From positions 1,922,001 through 1,986,000 of the forward strand of contig NZ_CP107976.1 of assembly GCF_036099295.1 (NCBI RefSeq): a stretch of DNA of 64,000 bases. The letters are read 5' to 3'. Numbering within the stretch: the stretch's first letter is position 1; each line of letters starts with the position of its first letter. Origin of the DNA: Streptomyces sp. NBC_00358 (lineage in GTDB: Bacteria; Actinomycetota; Actinomycetes; Streptomycetales; Streptomycetaceae). This document shows, one piece after another, positions 7,975-16,905 of this stretch. Under the pieces are notes generated by a model. The model did not search any database and was not told the origin of the DNA. It saw only the letters and a list, made by a program, of their open reading frames with translations. Position numbers and translations under genes: made by a program.

Positions 7975-9606
7975 TCAGGCGCGCAGCCAGACCGCCGTGT
8001 CCGGCGGAAGGAACCCGTCGGCGTCCAACGGGCCGCTGCCGAGCAGGAGTTCGGAGTGCTCCGGGAGCTCGACCGGGCCGTCGGCCAGACTGACGACGCA
8101 GAGCAGTCCGTTCGTACGGGCGAAGGCGAGGACGCCCTCGGGCGCGGGCAGCCAGCTCAGCGGGCCGTCGCCGAAGCCCGGTTCGGTGCGCCGGGCGCGG
8201 ATTGCGGCACGGTAGAGGCTCAGCATCGAGGCGGGATCCTCCGCCTGGCGGTCGGCCGCGTACGAGGGCCAGTCGGCGGGCTGCGGCAGCCAGGGGTCGC
8301 CGCCGAATCCCGCGTACGGGGCGTTTGCCGTCCAGGGCAGCGGGACCCGGCAGCCGTCTCGGCCCGGGTCCGTGCCGCCGGAGCGGAAGTGCATCGGGTC
8401 CTGGATGCTGTCGAGTGGCAACTCGACCTCGGGCAGGCCTAGTTCCTCGCCCTGGTAGACGTACACGGAGCCGGGCAGGGCGAGCGAGAGCAGGGCCGCG
8501 GCGCGGGCCCGGCGGGTGCCGAGTGCCGGGTCGGTGGGGATGCCGAAGGCCTTGGCCGTGAAGTCGAAGCCGGTGTCCGTGCGGCCGTAGCGGGTGACCG
8601 TGCGGGTCACGTCGTGGTTGCACAGCACCCAGGTGGCGGGCGCCCCGACGGGGGCGTGCTCGGCGAGGGTCTCGTCGATGGAGGTACGCAGCCGCCCGGC
8701 GTCCCAGGGGCAGGACAGGAAGGAGAAGTTGAAGGCGGTGTGCAGTTCGTCGGGGCGCAGATAGCGGGCGAAGCGCTCGGAGTCGGGGAGCCAGACCTCT
8801 CCGACGAAGACACCGTCGTAGTCGTCGGCGACCGCCCGCCAGGAGCGGTAGATGTCGTGGAGCTCGTCGCGGTCGACGTACGGGTTGGGGTCGCGGCCCT
8901 CGACGAAGTCGGGCAGGTCGGGGTCCTTGGCGAGCAGTGCGGCCGAGTCGATGCGCACGCCCGCCACCCCGCGCTCGAACCAGAAGCGCAGGATCTCCTC
9001 GTGCTCCTTGCGGACCGCCGGGTGCGCCCAGTTGAGGTCGGGCTGCTCGGGGGTGAAGAGGTGGAGGTACCAGTCGCCGTCGGGCAGCCGGGTCCACACC
9101 GGTTCGGCGGAGCCCGCGAACTGCGAGGGCCAGTCGTTGGGCGGGAGTTCACCGTGTTCGCCGCGTCCGGGGCGGAAGTGGAAGAGGTCGCGCTCGGGAC
9201 CGCCGGCCAGCGCCGCCCGGAACCAGGGGTGCTGGTCGGAGACATGGTTCGGCACGATGTCGACCAGGGTGCGGATGCCGAGCTCGCGGGCCTCGCCGAT
9301 GAGTTTCTCCGCCTCGGCGAGGGTGCCGAAGGCCGGGTCGATGGCGCGGTAGTCGGCGACGTCGTAGCCGCCGTCCGCCAGGGGTGAGAGGTACCAGGGG
9401 TTGAACCACAGGGCGTCCACACCGAGTTCGGCGAGGTACGGGAGTCTGGCGCGGACGCCCGCGAGGTCGCCGGTGCCGTCGCCGTCGCCGTCCGCGAAGC
9501 TGCGGACGTACACCTGGTAGATGACGGCGGAACGCCACCACGCGGACTGATTTCGGGCAGGGCGGGGCTGTCCCACGGTGCGTTGCCTTTCGTTCGAGGA
9601 AGTCAC
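7975..9606 (-). CDS. GH13 alpha-glucosidase (oligo-1,6-glucosidase type)
   Basis: A cytoplasmic alpha-glucosidase hydrolysing short alpha-glucans imported by the adjacent sugar ABC system. It has the GH13 signatures: DIVPNH (116-121), GVRIDSAAL with nucleophile D220, FVGEVW with acid/base E270, and CNHDV with D332. No signal peptide is present. The QVYVRSFADGDGDGTGDL start is that of AglA/oligo-1,6-glucosidase enzymes. The GTG at 9606 lies nine bases after the permease stop but lacks a clear ribosome site; GTG 9576, behind GAAAGG, is an equally good start and would give 533 residues. It is the last gene of the sugar operon. Confidence 0.88.
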   Translation of the reverse strand: MTSSNERQRTVGQPRPARNQSAWWRSAVIYQVYVRSFADGDGDGTGDLAGVRARLPYLAELGVDALWFNPWYLSPLADGGYDVADYRAIDPAFGTLAEAEKLIGEARELGIRTLVDIVPNHVSDQHPWFRAALAGGPERDLFHFRPGRGEHGELPPNDWPSQFAGSAEPVWTRLPDGDWYLHLFTPEQPDLNWAHPAVRKEHEEILRFWFERGVAGVRIDSAALLAKDPDLPDFVEGRDPNPYVDRDELHDIYRSWRAVADDYDGVFVGEVWLPDSERFARYLRPDELHTAFNFSFLSCPWDAGRLRTSIDETLAEHAPVGAPATWVLCNHDVTRTVTRYGRTDTGFDFTAKAFGIPTDPALGTRRARAAALLSLALPGSVYVYQGEELGLPEVELPLDSIQDPMHFRSGGTDPGRDGCRVPLPWTANAPYAGFGGDPWLPQPADWPSYAADRQAEDPASMLSLYRAAIRARRTEPGFGDGPLSWLPAPEGVLAFARTNGLLCVVSLADGPVELPEHSELLLGSGPLDADGFLPPDTAVWLRA

Positions 9607-9615
9607 GTACAGGCG

Positions 9616-10491
9616 TCAGCCCTTGGTGCTGCCCGCGCTGATTCCGGCGATGATGTGCCGCTGGAACACCAGGAACATCACGACCATGGGGATGCTGGCG
9701 ATCACCATCGCGGCGATGAGCACGGTCAGCTGGATGTTCTGCGACAACTGGACGAGCGCCACGCTGATGGGCTGCTTGTCGGTGTCGGAGAAGACCATCA
9801 GCGGCCAGAGGAAGTCCTGCCAGACGGCGACCAGGGCGAAGATCGACACGACTCCGAGGACGGGCCGGGACATCGGCAGCACGATCGACCACAGGGTGCG
9901 CAGCCGGCCGGCGCCGTCGATCTCGGCGGCCTCCAGGACGTCACGCGGTATCTGGTCGAAGAAGCGCTTGAGGAGGTAGAGGTTGAAGGCGTTGGCGACG
10001 GCGGGCAGCCAGATGCCGAGCGGGGAGTTGAGCAGGCTGGTGTGCAGGACGGGCAGGTCGGCGACGGTCAGGTACTTGGGGACCACCAGGGCCTGCGTGG
10101 GGACCATCAGGGTGGCGAGGATGCCGCCGAGGATCACCTTGCCGAAGGCCGGCTTCAGCTTGGACAGGGCGTAGGCGGCGGCCGTGCAGAACACGAGCTG
10201 GAGCAGCCAGGCGCCCGTCGCCTGGACGACGGTGTTCCACAGGTGGGTGGGCAGGTCCATCAGGTCCCACGCGTCGATGTATCCGCTCAGGTGCCAGTGG
10301 TGCGGTACGAGGGTGGGCGGAGTGCGCGTCACCTCGTCCGGCGACTTCATGGCGCCGGTCACCATCCAGTAGACGGGGAAGAGGAACGCCAGCGCGAACA
10401 GCAGGACCACTCCGCTGAAGACGGTCCAGTAGGCGGCCCTGCCGCGCGGGCGGGCCAGCGTGAGCGGGGAGACCAGGGTGCGGGTGCTCAT
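9616..10491 (-). CDS. Sugar ABC importer permease, MalG-like
   Basis: A 291-residue inner-membrane permease of the carbohydrate uptake CUT1 class. Six hydrophobic segments and the EAA loop (EAAEIDGAGRLRTLWSIVLPMSRPVLGVV) are visible, as is the typical ending of MalG proteins. ATG overlaps the stop of the MalF-like gene (ATGA). It works with the next two genes; as is common in Streptomyces, no dedicated ATPase is present and the shared MsiK-type ATPase would be used. Confidence 0.9.
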   Translation of the reverse strand: MSTRTLVSPLTLARPRGRAAYWTVFSGVVLLFALAFLFPVYWMVTGAMKSPDEVTRTPPTLVPHHWHLSGYIDAWDLMDLPTHLWNTVVQATGAWLLQLVFCTAAAYALSKLKPAFGKVILGGILATLMVPTQALVVPKYLTVADLPVLHTSLLNSPLGIWLPAVANAFNLYLLKRFFDQIPRDVLEAAEIDGAGRLRTLWSIVLPMSRPVLGVVSIFALVAVWQDFLWPLMVFSDTDKQPISVALVQLSQNIQLTVLIAAMVIASIPMVVMFLVFQRHIIAGISAGSTKG

Positions 10492-11459
10492 GCGTCCTCT
10501 CCTTCCGAGCGGGTCAGCCGCAGGTACAGCGCGGAGAAGACGCCGAGCAGGACGAGCAGCATGACGCTCAGCGCGCAGGCTCCCCCGAAGTCGTTGTAGA
10601 GGAAGGCGTACTTGTAGATCAGGTAGAGCACCGTGACGGTCTTGTCCTCGGGGCCGCCGCCGGTGATCACGAACGGCTCGGTGAACACCTGCATGGTGGC
10701 GATGATCTGAAGGAGCATCAGCATGAGGATGATGAAGCGGGTCTGCGGGATCGTGACGTGGCGGACCCGCTGCCAGATGTTCGCGCCGTCCAGTTCGGCC
10801 GCCTCGTACAGCTCGCCGGGGATGCTCTGGAGCGCGGCGAGGTAGATGAGGACGGTTCCGCCGAGGTTGGCCCAGGTGGCGACGATGACCAGCGAGACGA
10901 GGGCGGTGTCCGCGCCGTTGGACCAGTTCGAGGTCGGCAGGTGCAGTGCGCGCAGCACCTCGTTGGCGAGGCCCGCTCCGGGGTCGTAGAACCACTTCCA
11001 CAGCAGCGCGCTGACCACCGGCGGGATCATCACCGGCAGATAGACCACGACTCTGAAGAAGGCCTTCGCGTGCCGCAGTTCATTGAGCACCAGCGCCATC
11101 ACGAAGGGGACGGCGAAGCCTATGGCCAGGGCGAGCACGGTGAAGGTGAGGGTGTTGCGCCAGGCGGCGGTGAACTCGGGGTCGTGGAAGACCCGGGTGA
11201 AGTTGGCGGTGCCGACCCATTCGCCGCCGCTGCCCGGGGTGTACTTCTGGAAGGCGATCACGACCGCGCGGATCGCCGGGTACCAGGAGAACAGGGCGAA
11301 GCAGAGCAGGCCGCCGATCAGGAAGGCGTACGCGCGGGATTGGTCGGCCAGGCGCCGGCGCCACGTTCCCCCGTTCCGGCGCCCGGCCGACCGCGGCACC
11401 TCCGGCACGCCGACGGCGGCCGGAGGGAGCGCTGCGGGGGGCTTCGATGCGGTCTTCAT
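10488..11459 (-). CDS. Sugar ABC importer permease, MalF-like
   Basis: A 323-residue permease. A basic N-terminus of about 40 residues precedes the first hydrophobic segment (FLIGGLLCFALFSWYPAIRA). The EAA loop reads EAAELDGANIWQRVRHVTIPQTRFII. It starts eight bases after the binding-protein stop and ends in a 4-base overlap with the MalG-like gene. Partner of the other permease in a heterodimeric oligosaccharide importer. Confidence 0.9.
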   Translation of the reverse strand: MKTASKPPAALPPAAVGVPEVPRSAGRRNGGTWRRRLADQSRAYAFLIGGLLCFALFSWYPAIRAVVIAFQKYTPGSGGEWVGTANFTRVFHDPEFTAAWRNTLTFTVLALAIGFAVPFVMALVLNELRHAKAFFRVVVYLPVMIPPVVSALLWKWFYDPGAGLANEVLRALHLPTSNWSNGADTALVSLVIVATWANLGGTVLIYLAALQSIPGELYEAAELDGANIWQRVRHVTIPQTRFIILMLMLLQIIATMQVFTEPFVITGGGPEDKTVTVLYLIYKYAFLYNDFGGACALSVMLLVLLGVFSALYLRLTRSEGEDA

Positions 11460-11467
11460 GAAGAGTG

Positions 11468-12817
11468 TCAGCCTCGGGCCAGAATGGAGTCGATCTTGCC
11501 GGAGGCGTCCTTGAGGAGCTGGTCGATGTCGGCGTCCTTCTTGGTGAGGACGGCGGACACGGCGGCGTCGAGGACGGAGTAGATCTGCTGGGCCTGCGGG
11601 GGCTCGATCTTCATCTGCAGGTTCTGGTTGCCGTCGAGGAAGGCCTGGTAGTTCTCCACCGGCACGTTGGCGTTGGCCTTCTTGATCTGCTGGTCCTTGG
11701 CGTCGGCGGCTCCGGTGAACAGCCGCGGCTCGGGCAGGCCGACCGGGGCGTTGTTCTGCTTGGCGCGGGCGTAGTCGCCGACGAAGCCGGATCCGGGCGT
11801 CAGGAACATGTGGTCGAGCCACTTGAGGCCGGCCTTGATCTGCGCCGGGGTGTCCTTCTTGTTGAACATGTAGCCGTCGCCGCCGATGAGCGTGCCCTTG
11901 CCGCCGGGCATGGGCGCGAGGGCGAGGTCGTTGTAGTTGCCGCCCTTCTCCTTGACGAGGATCGGGATGTTGTCGGGCGCGGAGAGGTACATGCCGAGCT
12001 TGCCGGAGCCCATCATCTGCTGGACGTCGTTGATGACCAGCAGTTGCTTGCTGCCCATGGAGTTGTCGCCCCAGCGCATGTCCTTGAGGTTCTGCAGGAC
12101 CGCCTTGCCCTCGGGGGTGTCGACGGTCGCCTTCTTGCCGTCCTCGGAGACGACGTTCCCGCCCTGCGAGTAGACCTCCGCGGTGAAGTGCCAGCCGCCC
12201 TGGTTCTGGGCGCTGTAGTCGGCGTATCCGACCGTGCCCTTGCCGAGCGCGGCGATCTTCTTGGCGTCCGCGCGCAGCTCCTCCCAGGTGGCCGGGGGCT
12301 TGTCGGGGTCCAGGCCGGCCTGCTGGAAGAGCTTCTTGTTGTAGATGAGGCCCATCGAGTAGCCGGTGCGCGGGACGCCGTAGATCTTGCCGTCCACGGT
12401 GTAGATGTCGCGCAGTTGCTGCTGGATGGTGCCGTAGCTCTTGAGGTCCTTGACGTAACTCGTGATGTCGGCGGCCTGGTTGACGTCGACGACGTGCTTG
12501 GCGTCGGTGAAGTACGTGTAGAACACGTCCTCCATCTGGCCGCCGGCGAGCTTGGCGTCGAAGGTCTTGGGGTCCTGACACGGGAACGCGTCGTGCATGG
12601 CGACGTCGATGCCCGGGTTGGCCTTCTCGAACTTCTTGGTGTCGGCGTCGAAGAACGAGCGGTCGACCTTGGCGCTCTTCGGCGGCTCGCAGTTGACCGT
12701 GATGCGGGTCTTTCCGTTGGCCGCGTCGTCGCCGCTCGAACCGCAGGCGGCCGCGGTGAGCGCGACGGAGGACGCCATGAGCGTGACGAAGGTACGGCGG
12801 AACCCGGTACTTCTCAT
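11468..12817 (-). CDS. Sugar-binding lipoprotein of ABC importer
   Basis: A 449-residue extracellular solute-binding protein, family 1. A signal with lipobox LTAAAC is followed by the mature fold containing ATWEELRADAKKIAALGKG, GKLGMYLSAPDNIPI and the aromatic-rich cleft. Start ATG 12817 follows AAGGGG nine bases upstream. It is the first gene of the operon read leftwards through two permeases and the alpha-glucosidase, so the ligand is probably an alpha-linked gluco-oligosaccharide. Confidence 0.88.
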   Translation of the reverse strand: MRSTGFRRTFVTLMASSVALTAAACGSSGDDAANGKTRITVNCEPPKSAKVDRSFFDADTKKFEKANPGIDVAMHDAFPCQDPKTFDAKLAGGQMEDVFYTYFTDAKHVVDVNQAADITSYVKDLKSYGTIQQQLRDIYTVDGKIYGVPRTGYSMGLIYNKKLFQQAGLDPDKPPATWEELRADAKKIAALGKGTVGYADYSAQNQGGWHFTAEVYSQGGNVVSEDGKKATVDTPEGKAVLQNLKDMRWGDNSMGSKQLLVINDVQQMMGSGKLGMYLSAPDNIPILVKEKGGNYNDLALAPMPGGKGTLIGGDGYMFNKKDTPAQIKAGLKWLDHMFLTPGSGFVGDYARAKQNNAPVGLPEPRLFTGAADAKDQQIKKANANVPVENYQAFLDGNQNLQMKIEPPQAQQIYSVLDAAVSAVLTKKDADIDQLLKDASGKIDSILARG

Positions 12818-12900
12818 TGGTGGACCCCTTCGGGCAGGAGCAAGGAAGGCCCACGGCGGGCGCGCCGCCGTGTTCTGGCGCCGCACACTCAAGCACCGCC

Positions 12901-12921
12901 GACATCTCTCCGCAAGATGTC
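12901..12921. promoter_or_regulatory. Candidate operator before the sugar operon
   Basis: GACATC-tctccgcaa-GATGTC is a dyad about 85 bases before the binding-protein start, and it contains CGCAAGAT, the same wording as the repeats before the LacI gene (13997-14031). It probably lies in the operon promoter and is bound by the LacI protein. Confidence 0.4.
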
Positions 12922-12995
12922 GCGCAGAATCTGTAATTATTTGACAGCGGTTGGGGGTCTCTGTGGCAGGTGGTTGCGCTGCCGCGTCGGGAATC

Positions 12996-13994
12996 TCAGC
13001 CGCGGGGCGCCTGCGCGGTGGACCCCCGCACCACCAACTCCGGTTCGAACAGAAGCTCTTCGGCGGTCACACTGCCGCCGCCGATCTGCGCGCTCAGCAG
13101 TTCCACCGCGGCGCGCCCCATGGCCTCGATGGGCTGGCGGACCGTGGTCAGCGGGGGTTCGGTGCAGTTCATGAACGCCGAGTCGTCGTATCCGACGACG
13201 GAGATCTCGCCGGGGACGCTGAGACCCTTGCGGCGGGCGGCCCGTACGGCGCCGAGCGCGAGCGGGTCGCTGGCGCAGATGATGCCGGTGACCCCCTGGT
13301 CGAGCAGCCGGGTGGCCGCGGCCTGACCGCCCTCCAGCGAGAACATCGCCCGCGCGACGTGCGCGTCGGGGAGCCCGGGCGCGAGGGCGCGCGCCGCCGC
13401 GAGCTTGCGGCCCGAGGGCATGTGGTCGGCGGGGCCGAGGACGAGCCCTATCCGCTCGTGGCCGAGGGAGTCGAGATGACGCCAGGCCTGCTCGACGGCG
13501 ACCGCGTCGTCGCAGGAGACGCAGGGGAAGCCGAGGTGCTCGATGGCCGCGTTGACCAGCACCACCGGAATATTGCGGTCCGCGAGCTGGCGGTAGTGGT
13601 CGTGCGGCGCGTCGGCCTGCGCGTACAGACCGCCGGCGAACACCACTCCGGAGACCTGCTGCTGGAGCAGCAGCTCCACGTAGTCGGCCTCGGAGACGCC
13701 GCCCTTGGTCTGGGTGCACAGCACGGGGGTGAGGCCGAGCTGCGCGAGCGCTCCGCCGATCACTTCGGCGAAGGCCGGGAAGATCGGGTTCTGCAGCTCG
13801 GGCAGGACGAGACCGACGAGCCGCGCGCGTTCGCCGCGCAGTTGGGTCGGCCGCTCGTACCCGAGGACGTCCAGGGCGGAGAGCACCGCCTGCCGAGTGG
13901 AATCGGAGACTCCGGGCTTGCCGTTGAGCACCCGGCTGACCGTGGCCTCACTGACCCCGACCTTCTTCGCCACCTGAGCAAGTCGTCGCGTCAT
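12996..13994 (-). CDS. LacI-family regulator of the sugar operon
   Basis: A 332-residue repressor: an N-terminal HTH and hinge helix at about 1-50 (LAQVAKKVGVSEATVSRVLNGKPGV), then a periplasmic-binding-protein-like effector domain with LVGLVLPELQNPIFPAF and ISVVGYDDSAFMNCTEPPLTTVRQP. It lies upstream of the sugar importer, co-directional, and most likely represses it in the absence of oligosaccharide, as AglR or MalR do. No ribosome site is visible before ATG 13994; a TATTCT box ends only seven bases before the ATG, suggesting a leaderless message. Confidence 0.9.
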   Translation of the reverse strand: MTRRLAQVAKKVGVSEATVSRVLNGKPGVSDSTRQAVLSALDVLGYERPTQLRGERARLVGLVLPELQNPIFPAFAEVIGGALAQLGLTPVLCTQTKGGVSEADYVELLLQQQVSGVVFAGGLYAQADAPHDHYRQLADRNIPVVLVNAAIEHLGFPCVSCDDAVAVEQAWRHLDSLGHERIGLVLGPADHMPSGRKLAAARALAPGLPDAHVARAMFSLEGGQAAATRLLDQGVTGIICASDPLALGAVRAARRKGLSVPGEISVVGYDDSAFMNCTEPPLTTVRQPIEAMGRAAVELLSAQIGGGSVTAEELLFEPELVVRGSTAQAPRG

Positions 13995-13996
13995 GA

Positions 13997-14031
13997 GCGC
14001 AAGAATAGCGCAAGATATGCAAGTCGCTTGC
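13997..14031. promoter_or_regulatory. LacI autoregulatory repeats
   Basis: Two direct GCGCAAGA copies (13997-14004 and 14008-14015, spaced 11 bases) are followed by the perfect dyad GCAAG-tcg-CTTGC (14019-14031). All lie within 40 bases of the LacI start, overlapping its likely promoter. The GCAAG/CTTGC core with a central CG resembles LacI-family half-sites. Confidence 0.5.
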
Positions 14032-14071
14032 GTAGAAGTCCGGCCGCTTCCCTCCCGTGCCGGTCATCCCC

Positions 14072-14761
14072 TCAGGGCGCCGCCCACAGACCGCGGACAT
14101 GACCCAGGTGCCGTGTCATCACGGCTCGTACGGCGCGCTCGTCGCGCTCCAGGAGGGCGTCGAGGAGTTCCAGGTGCTCCCTGGCCGAGGCCTCCAGACG
14201 GCCCGCCTCGACCAAGGCGTTGAGCCCGTACAGGCGCGACCGCTTGCGCAGGTCGCCGACGACCTCGACCAGGTGGGAGTTGCCCGCGAGGGCCAGCAGG
14301 CCGAGATGGAAGCGGATGTCCGCCTCCACGTAGGCGATGAGGTCACCGGCCGCGGCGGCGGTCACGATCTCCCGGGCGGCCGGCCGCAGCGCCTCCAGCG
14401 AGACGGGGTCCGCGGTGGTGGCCAACCGCACGACGGTGGGGATCTCGATGAGCGACCGGATGTGGGTGTACTCGTCGAGCTGCTTCTCGGAGACCGCCGT
14501 GACCCGGAACCCCTTGTTGGGCACGGTGTCGACCAGGCCCTCCTTGGCCAGGTCGAGCATGGCCTCGCGGACCGGCGTCGCGGAGACACCGAAACGGGCC
14601 GCCAGCGTGGGCGCCGAGTAGACCTCGCCGGGCCGCAGCTCGCCCGCGATCAGGGCGGCGCGCAGGGCGTCGGCCACCCGCTCGCGATAGCTGCTCCGCC
14701 TGCCGCCCAGCGTGGGCAGATCGGGAGCGGCTGAGGGTGCGTTGCTGCGCCGGTCGGCCAT
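14072..14761 (-). CDS. GntR-family (FadR/FCD) regulator of hydroxyproline operon
   Basis: A 229-residue regulator with a winged helix at about 25-90 (YSAPTLAARFGVSATPVREAMLDLAKEGLV) and an all-helical FCD effector domain at about 97-225, with metal-ligand-like His residues in DIRFHLGLLALAGNSHL. ATG 14761 follows GAGGAG. It is the last gene of a leftward block of hydroxyproline catabolic genes and is its probable repressor, answering to hydroxyproline or a pyrroline intermediate. A copy of the shared GTGACAT motif precedes it. Confidence 0.85.
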   Translation of the reverse strand: MADRRSNAPSAAPDLPTLGGRRSSYRERVADALRAALIAGELRPGEVYSAPTLAARFGVSATPVREAMLDLAKEGLVDTVPNKGFRVTAVSEKQLDEYTHIRSLIEIPTVVRLATTADPVSLEALRPAAREIVTAAAAGDLIAYVEADIRFHLGLLALAGNSHLVEVVGDLRKRSRLYGLNALVEAGRLEASAREHLELLDALLERDERAVRAVMTRHLGHVRGLWAAP

Positions 14762-14819
14762 CGGGGTCTCCTCGTACGGTCGTACGGGCCGGTGCGCCGC
14801 CGTTCTGCCGCACCGGCCA

Positions 14820-14834
14820 TGTGCCATGTCACGT
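14820..14834 (-). promoter_or_regulatory. TGACAT-type operator copy 1 (degenerate)
   Basis: Read on the minus strand, ACGTGACATGGCACA shares the GTGACAT core and following AC with the copies at 16872 and 20037. It lies 59 bases before the GntR start. Confidence 0.35.
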
Positions 14835-14876
14835 GTTACTCGGAGCACCAGTATCCACTCCCCGGAGCGGGACCGC

Positions 14877-15878
14877 TCACAGGACGAACCCGGCCGGGAA
14901 CGGGTCCGACGGGTCCAGCAGGTACTGGGCGGTCCCCGTGATCCAGGCGCGACCCGTGAAGCTGGGCAGCACGGCGGGTGTTCCGGCGACCTCGGTGGTG
15001 CCCAGCAGCCGCCCGGTGAACCGTGTCCCGATGAAGGACTCGTTCACGAACTCGGTGTCCAGCGGGAGTTCACCCCGGGCGTGCAGCTGGGCCATGCGCG
15101 CGCTGGTGCCCGTACCGCAGGGTGAGCGGTCGAACCAACCGGGGTGGATCGCCATCGCGTGCCGCGAGAAGCGGGCCGTCGCCCCGGGGGCGTACAGGTG
15201 GACGTGGTGGCAGCCGCGGATGGACGGGTCCTCCGGGTGCACGGGCTCGTCCCCGGCGTTGACCGCGTCCATCAGCGCCAGCCCCGCCGCCAGGATCTCG
15301 TCCTTGCGGGAGCGGTCGAAGGGCAGTCCGAACTGCTCCAGCGGCAGGATCGCGTAGAAGTTCCCGCCGTACGCCAGGTCGTACGTCACCGTGCGCCCGT
15401 CGGCGAGGACGGCCTCGCGGTCCAGGCCGACGACGAAGGACGGCACGTTCCTGAGCGTGACCGACCTGGCCGCGCCGTCCTCGACCTCGACCTCGGCGAC
15501 GACGAGCCCCGCCGGGGTGTCGAGCCGGATCGTGGTGACCGGCTCGACGACCTCGACCATGCCGGTCTCCACGAGCACCGTCGCGACGCCGATGGTGCCG
15601 TGTCCGCACATCGGGAGGTAGCCCGACACCTCGATGTAGATCACGCCGTAGTCGCAGTCCGGCCGGGTGGACGGCTGGAGGATGGCGCCGCTCATCGCCG
15701 CGTGGCCGCGCGGCTCGTTCATCAGGAACTGCTTGACGTCGTCGCGGTGCTGACGGAAGTACAGCCGCCGTTCGTTCATGGTCGCGCCCGGGACCGTGCC
15801 GATCCCGCCGGTGATCACCCGGGTGGGCATGCCCTCGGTGTGCGAGTCGACGGCGTGCAGGACGAGTTTGCTGCGCAT
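14877..15878 (-). CDS. 4-hydroxyproline 2-epimerase (proline racemase family)
   Basis: Converts trans-4-hydroxy-L-proline to cis-4-hydroxy-D-proline, the first step of hydroxyproline use. The 333-residue protein carries both catalytic cysteines, C91 in MCGHGTIG and C254 in SPCGTGTSAR. That separates it from trans-3-hydroxyproline dehydratases, where the second is Thr. It starts with HAVDSHTEGMPTRVITGG, as epimerases do. The genome context (D-hydroxyproline dehydrogenase subunits and a DHDPS-family deaminase in the same block) favours hydroxyproline over proline. It sits 68 bases downstream of the deaminase gene, reading the same way. Confidence 0.9.
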   Translation of the reverse strand: MRSKLVLHAVDSHTEGMPTRVITGGIGTVPGATMNERRLYFRQHRDDVKQFLMNEPRGHAAMSGAILQPSTRPDCDYGVIYIEVSGYLPMCGHGTIGVATVLVETGMVEVVEPVTTIRLDTPAGLVVAEVEVEDGAARSVTLRNVPSFVVGLDREAVLADGRTVTYDLAYGGNFYAILPLEQFGLPFDRSRKDEILAAGLALMDAVNAGDEPVHPEDPSIRGCHHVHLYAPGATARFSRHAMAIHPGWFDRSPCGTGTSARMAQLHARGELPLDTEFVNESFIGTRFTGRLLGTTEVAGTPAVLPSFTGRAWITGTAQYLLDPSDPFPAGFVL

Positions 15879-15946
15879 GGCACTCCTGAGTGATGTCGGC
15901 GGGAGGCCGACCGGTGGCGGCCGGGGGTGTGGAGACCGGTGACGGC

Positions 15947-16846
15947 TCAGGCGAGACCGGCGGCGACGGCCCGGTCGGTGGCCAGCCGCACGGCGGCCTC
16001 CTGCTCGGGCAGCAGCGGGACGCGCGGCGGCCGGACCGGACCGCCGTGGCGGCCGACGAGGTCCATGGACAGCTTGATGGCCTGGACGAACTCGACCTGG
16101 GAGTCCCAGCGCAGCAGCGGGTGCAGCTGACGGTAGAGCTTGCCCGCCGTGTCCAGGTCACCGGCGACGGCCGCGCGGTAGAGCTCGACGCTCGCGCGGG
16201 GCAGCGCGTTCGGGTAGCCGGCCACCCAGCCCTTGGCCCCCGCGACGGCGAGTTCGAGCAGCACGTCGTCGGCGCCGATCAACAGGTCCAGTTCCGGTGC
16301 GAGTTCGGCGATGCGGTAGGCACGGCGCACATCGCCGGAGAACTCCTTGACGCCCTGGACGAACCCGGCCGCGTGCAGCTTCGCGAGGAGTTCGGGCACC
16401 AGGTCGACCTTGGTGTCGATCGGGTTGTTGTACGCGACGACCGGCACGCCCGCCCGGGAGACCTCCTCGTAGTGGGCGAGGACGGAACGCTCGTCCGCGC
16501 GATAGGCGTTGGGCGGCAGCAGCATCACGGCGCCGCAGCCCGCGTCCCTGGCCTGCTCGGCCCAGCGGCGGGCCTCGGCGGAGCCGTACGCGGCGACGCC
16601 CGGCATCACCCGGGACCCGCCGATCGCGGCGACGGCCGTCTCGACGACCCTGGCTCGCTCCTCGGGTGTGAGCACCTGGTACTCGCCGAGCGAGCCGTTC
16701 GGCACGACGCCGTCGCAGCCGTTCTCGACGAGCCAGGCGCAGTGCTCTGCGTACCGGTCGTAGTTCACCGAGAGGTCGTCGTTCAGCGGGAGAGCGGTGG
16801 CGACGAGGACACCGCGCCAAGGGCGGCTGTCGGGGGTGACGGTCAT
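15947..16846 (-). CDS. DHDPS-family lyase, probable pyrroline-4-hydroxy-2-carboxylate deaminase
   Basis: A 299-residue (beta/alpha)8 class I aldolase-like protein. The Schiff-base lysine is K167 in GVKEFSGD and the partner tyrosine is Y139 in VVAYNNP; GSLGEYQVLT matches the substrate loop position. In hydroxyproline pathways this family converts 1-pyrroline-4-hydroxy-2-carboxylate to 2-ketoglutarate semialdehyde. The family also includes lysine-biosynthetic DapA and sialate lyases; the assignment here rests on the flanking epimerase and dehydrogenase genes. Start ATG 16846 follows GAGAGGG. Confidence 0.82.
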   Translation of the reverse strand: MTVTPDSRPWRGVLVATALPLNDDLSVNYDRYAEHCAWLVENGCDGVVPNGSLGEYQVLTPEERARVVETAVAAIGGSRVMPGVAAYGSAEARRWAEQARDAGCGAVMLLPPNAYRADERSVLAHYEEVSRAGVPVVAYNNPIDTKVDLVPELLAKLHAAGFVQGVKEFSGDVRRAYRIAELAPELDLLIGADDVLLELAVAGAKGWVAGYPNALPRASVELYRAAVAGDLDTAGKLYRQLHPLLRWDSQVEFVQAIKLSMDLVGRHGGPVRPPRVPLLPEQEAAVRLATDRAVAAGLA

Positions 16847-16871
16847 GAGGTACTCATCCCTCTCAATAGGG

Positions 16872-16886
16872 TGTGACATTTTACTG
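16872..16886 (+). promoter_or_regulatory. TGTGACAT operator copy 2
   Basis: TGTGACATTTTACTG lies in the 59-base gap between the FAD subunit and the deaminase gene. It matches the copy at 20037-20051 (opposite strand) at 13 of 15 positions. Confidence 0.5.
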
Positions 16887-16905
16887 TCGGAGGTGTCGAG
16901 GCGGT

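Noticed and set aside
6521..9097. Minus-strand open frame of 858 codons across the importer ATPase and glucosidase
   Set aside because: It is antisense or frame-shifted to genes with clear motifs; its translation is Arg/Pro/Ala-rich without domains. Such frames are normal in very GC-rich DNA.
12942..12960. TTGACA on the plus strand as a promoter
   Set aside because: It points into the convergent LacI gene with no plus-strand gene or good -10 box after it.
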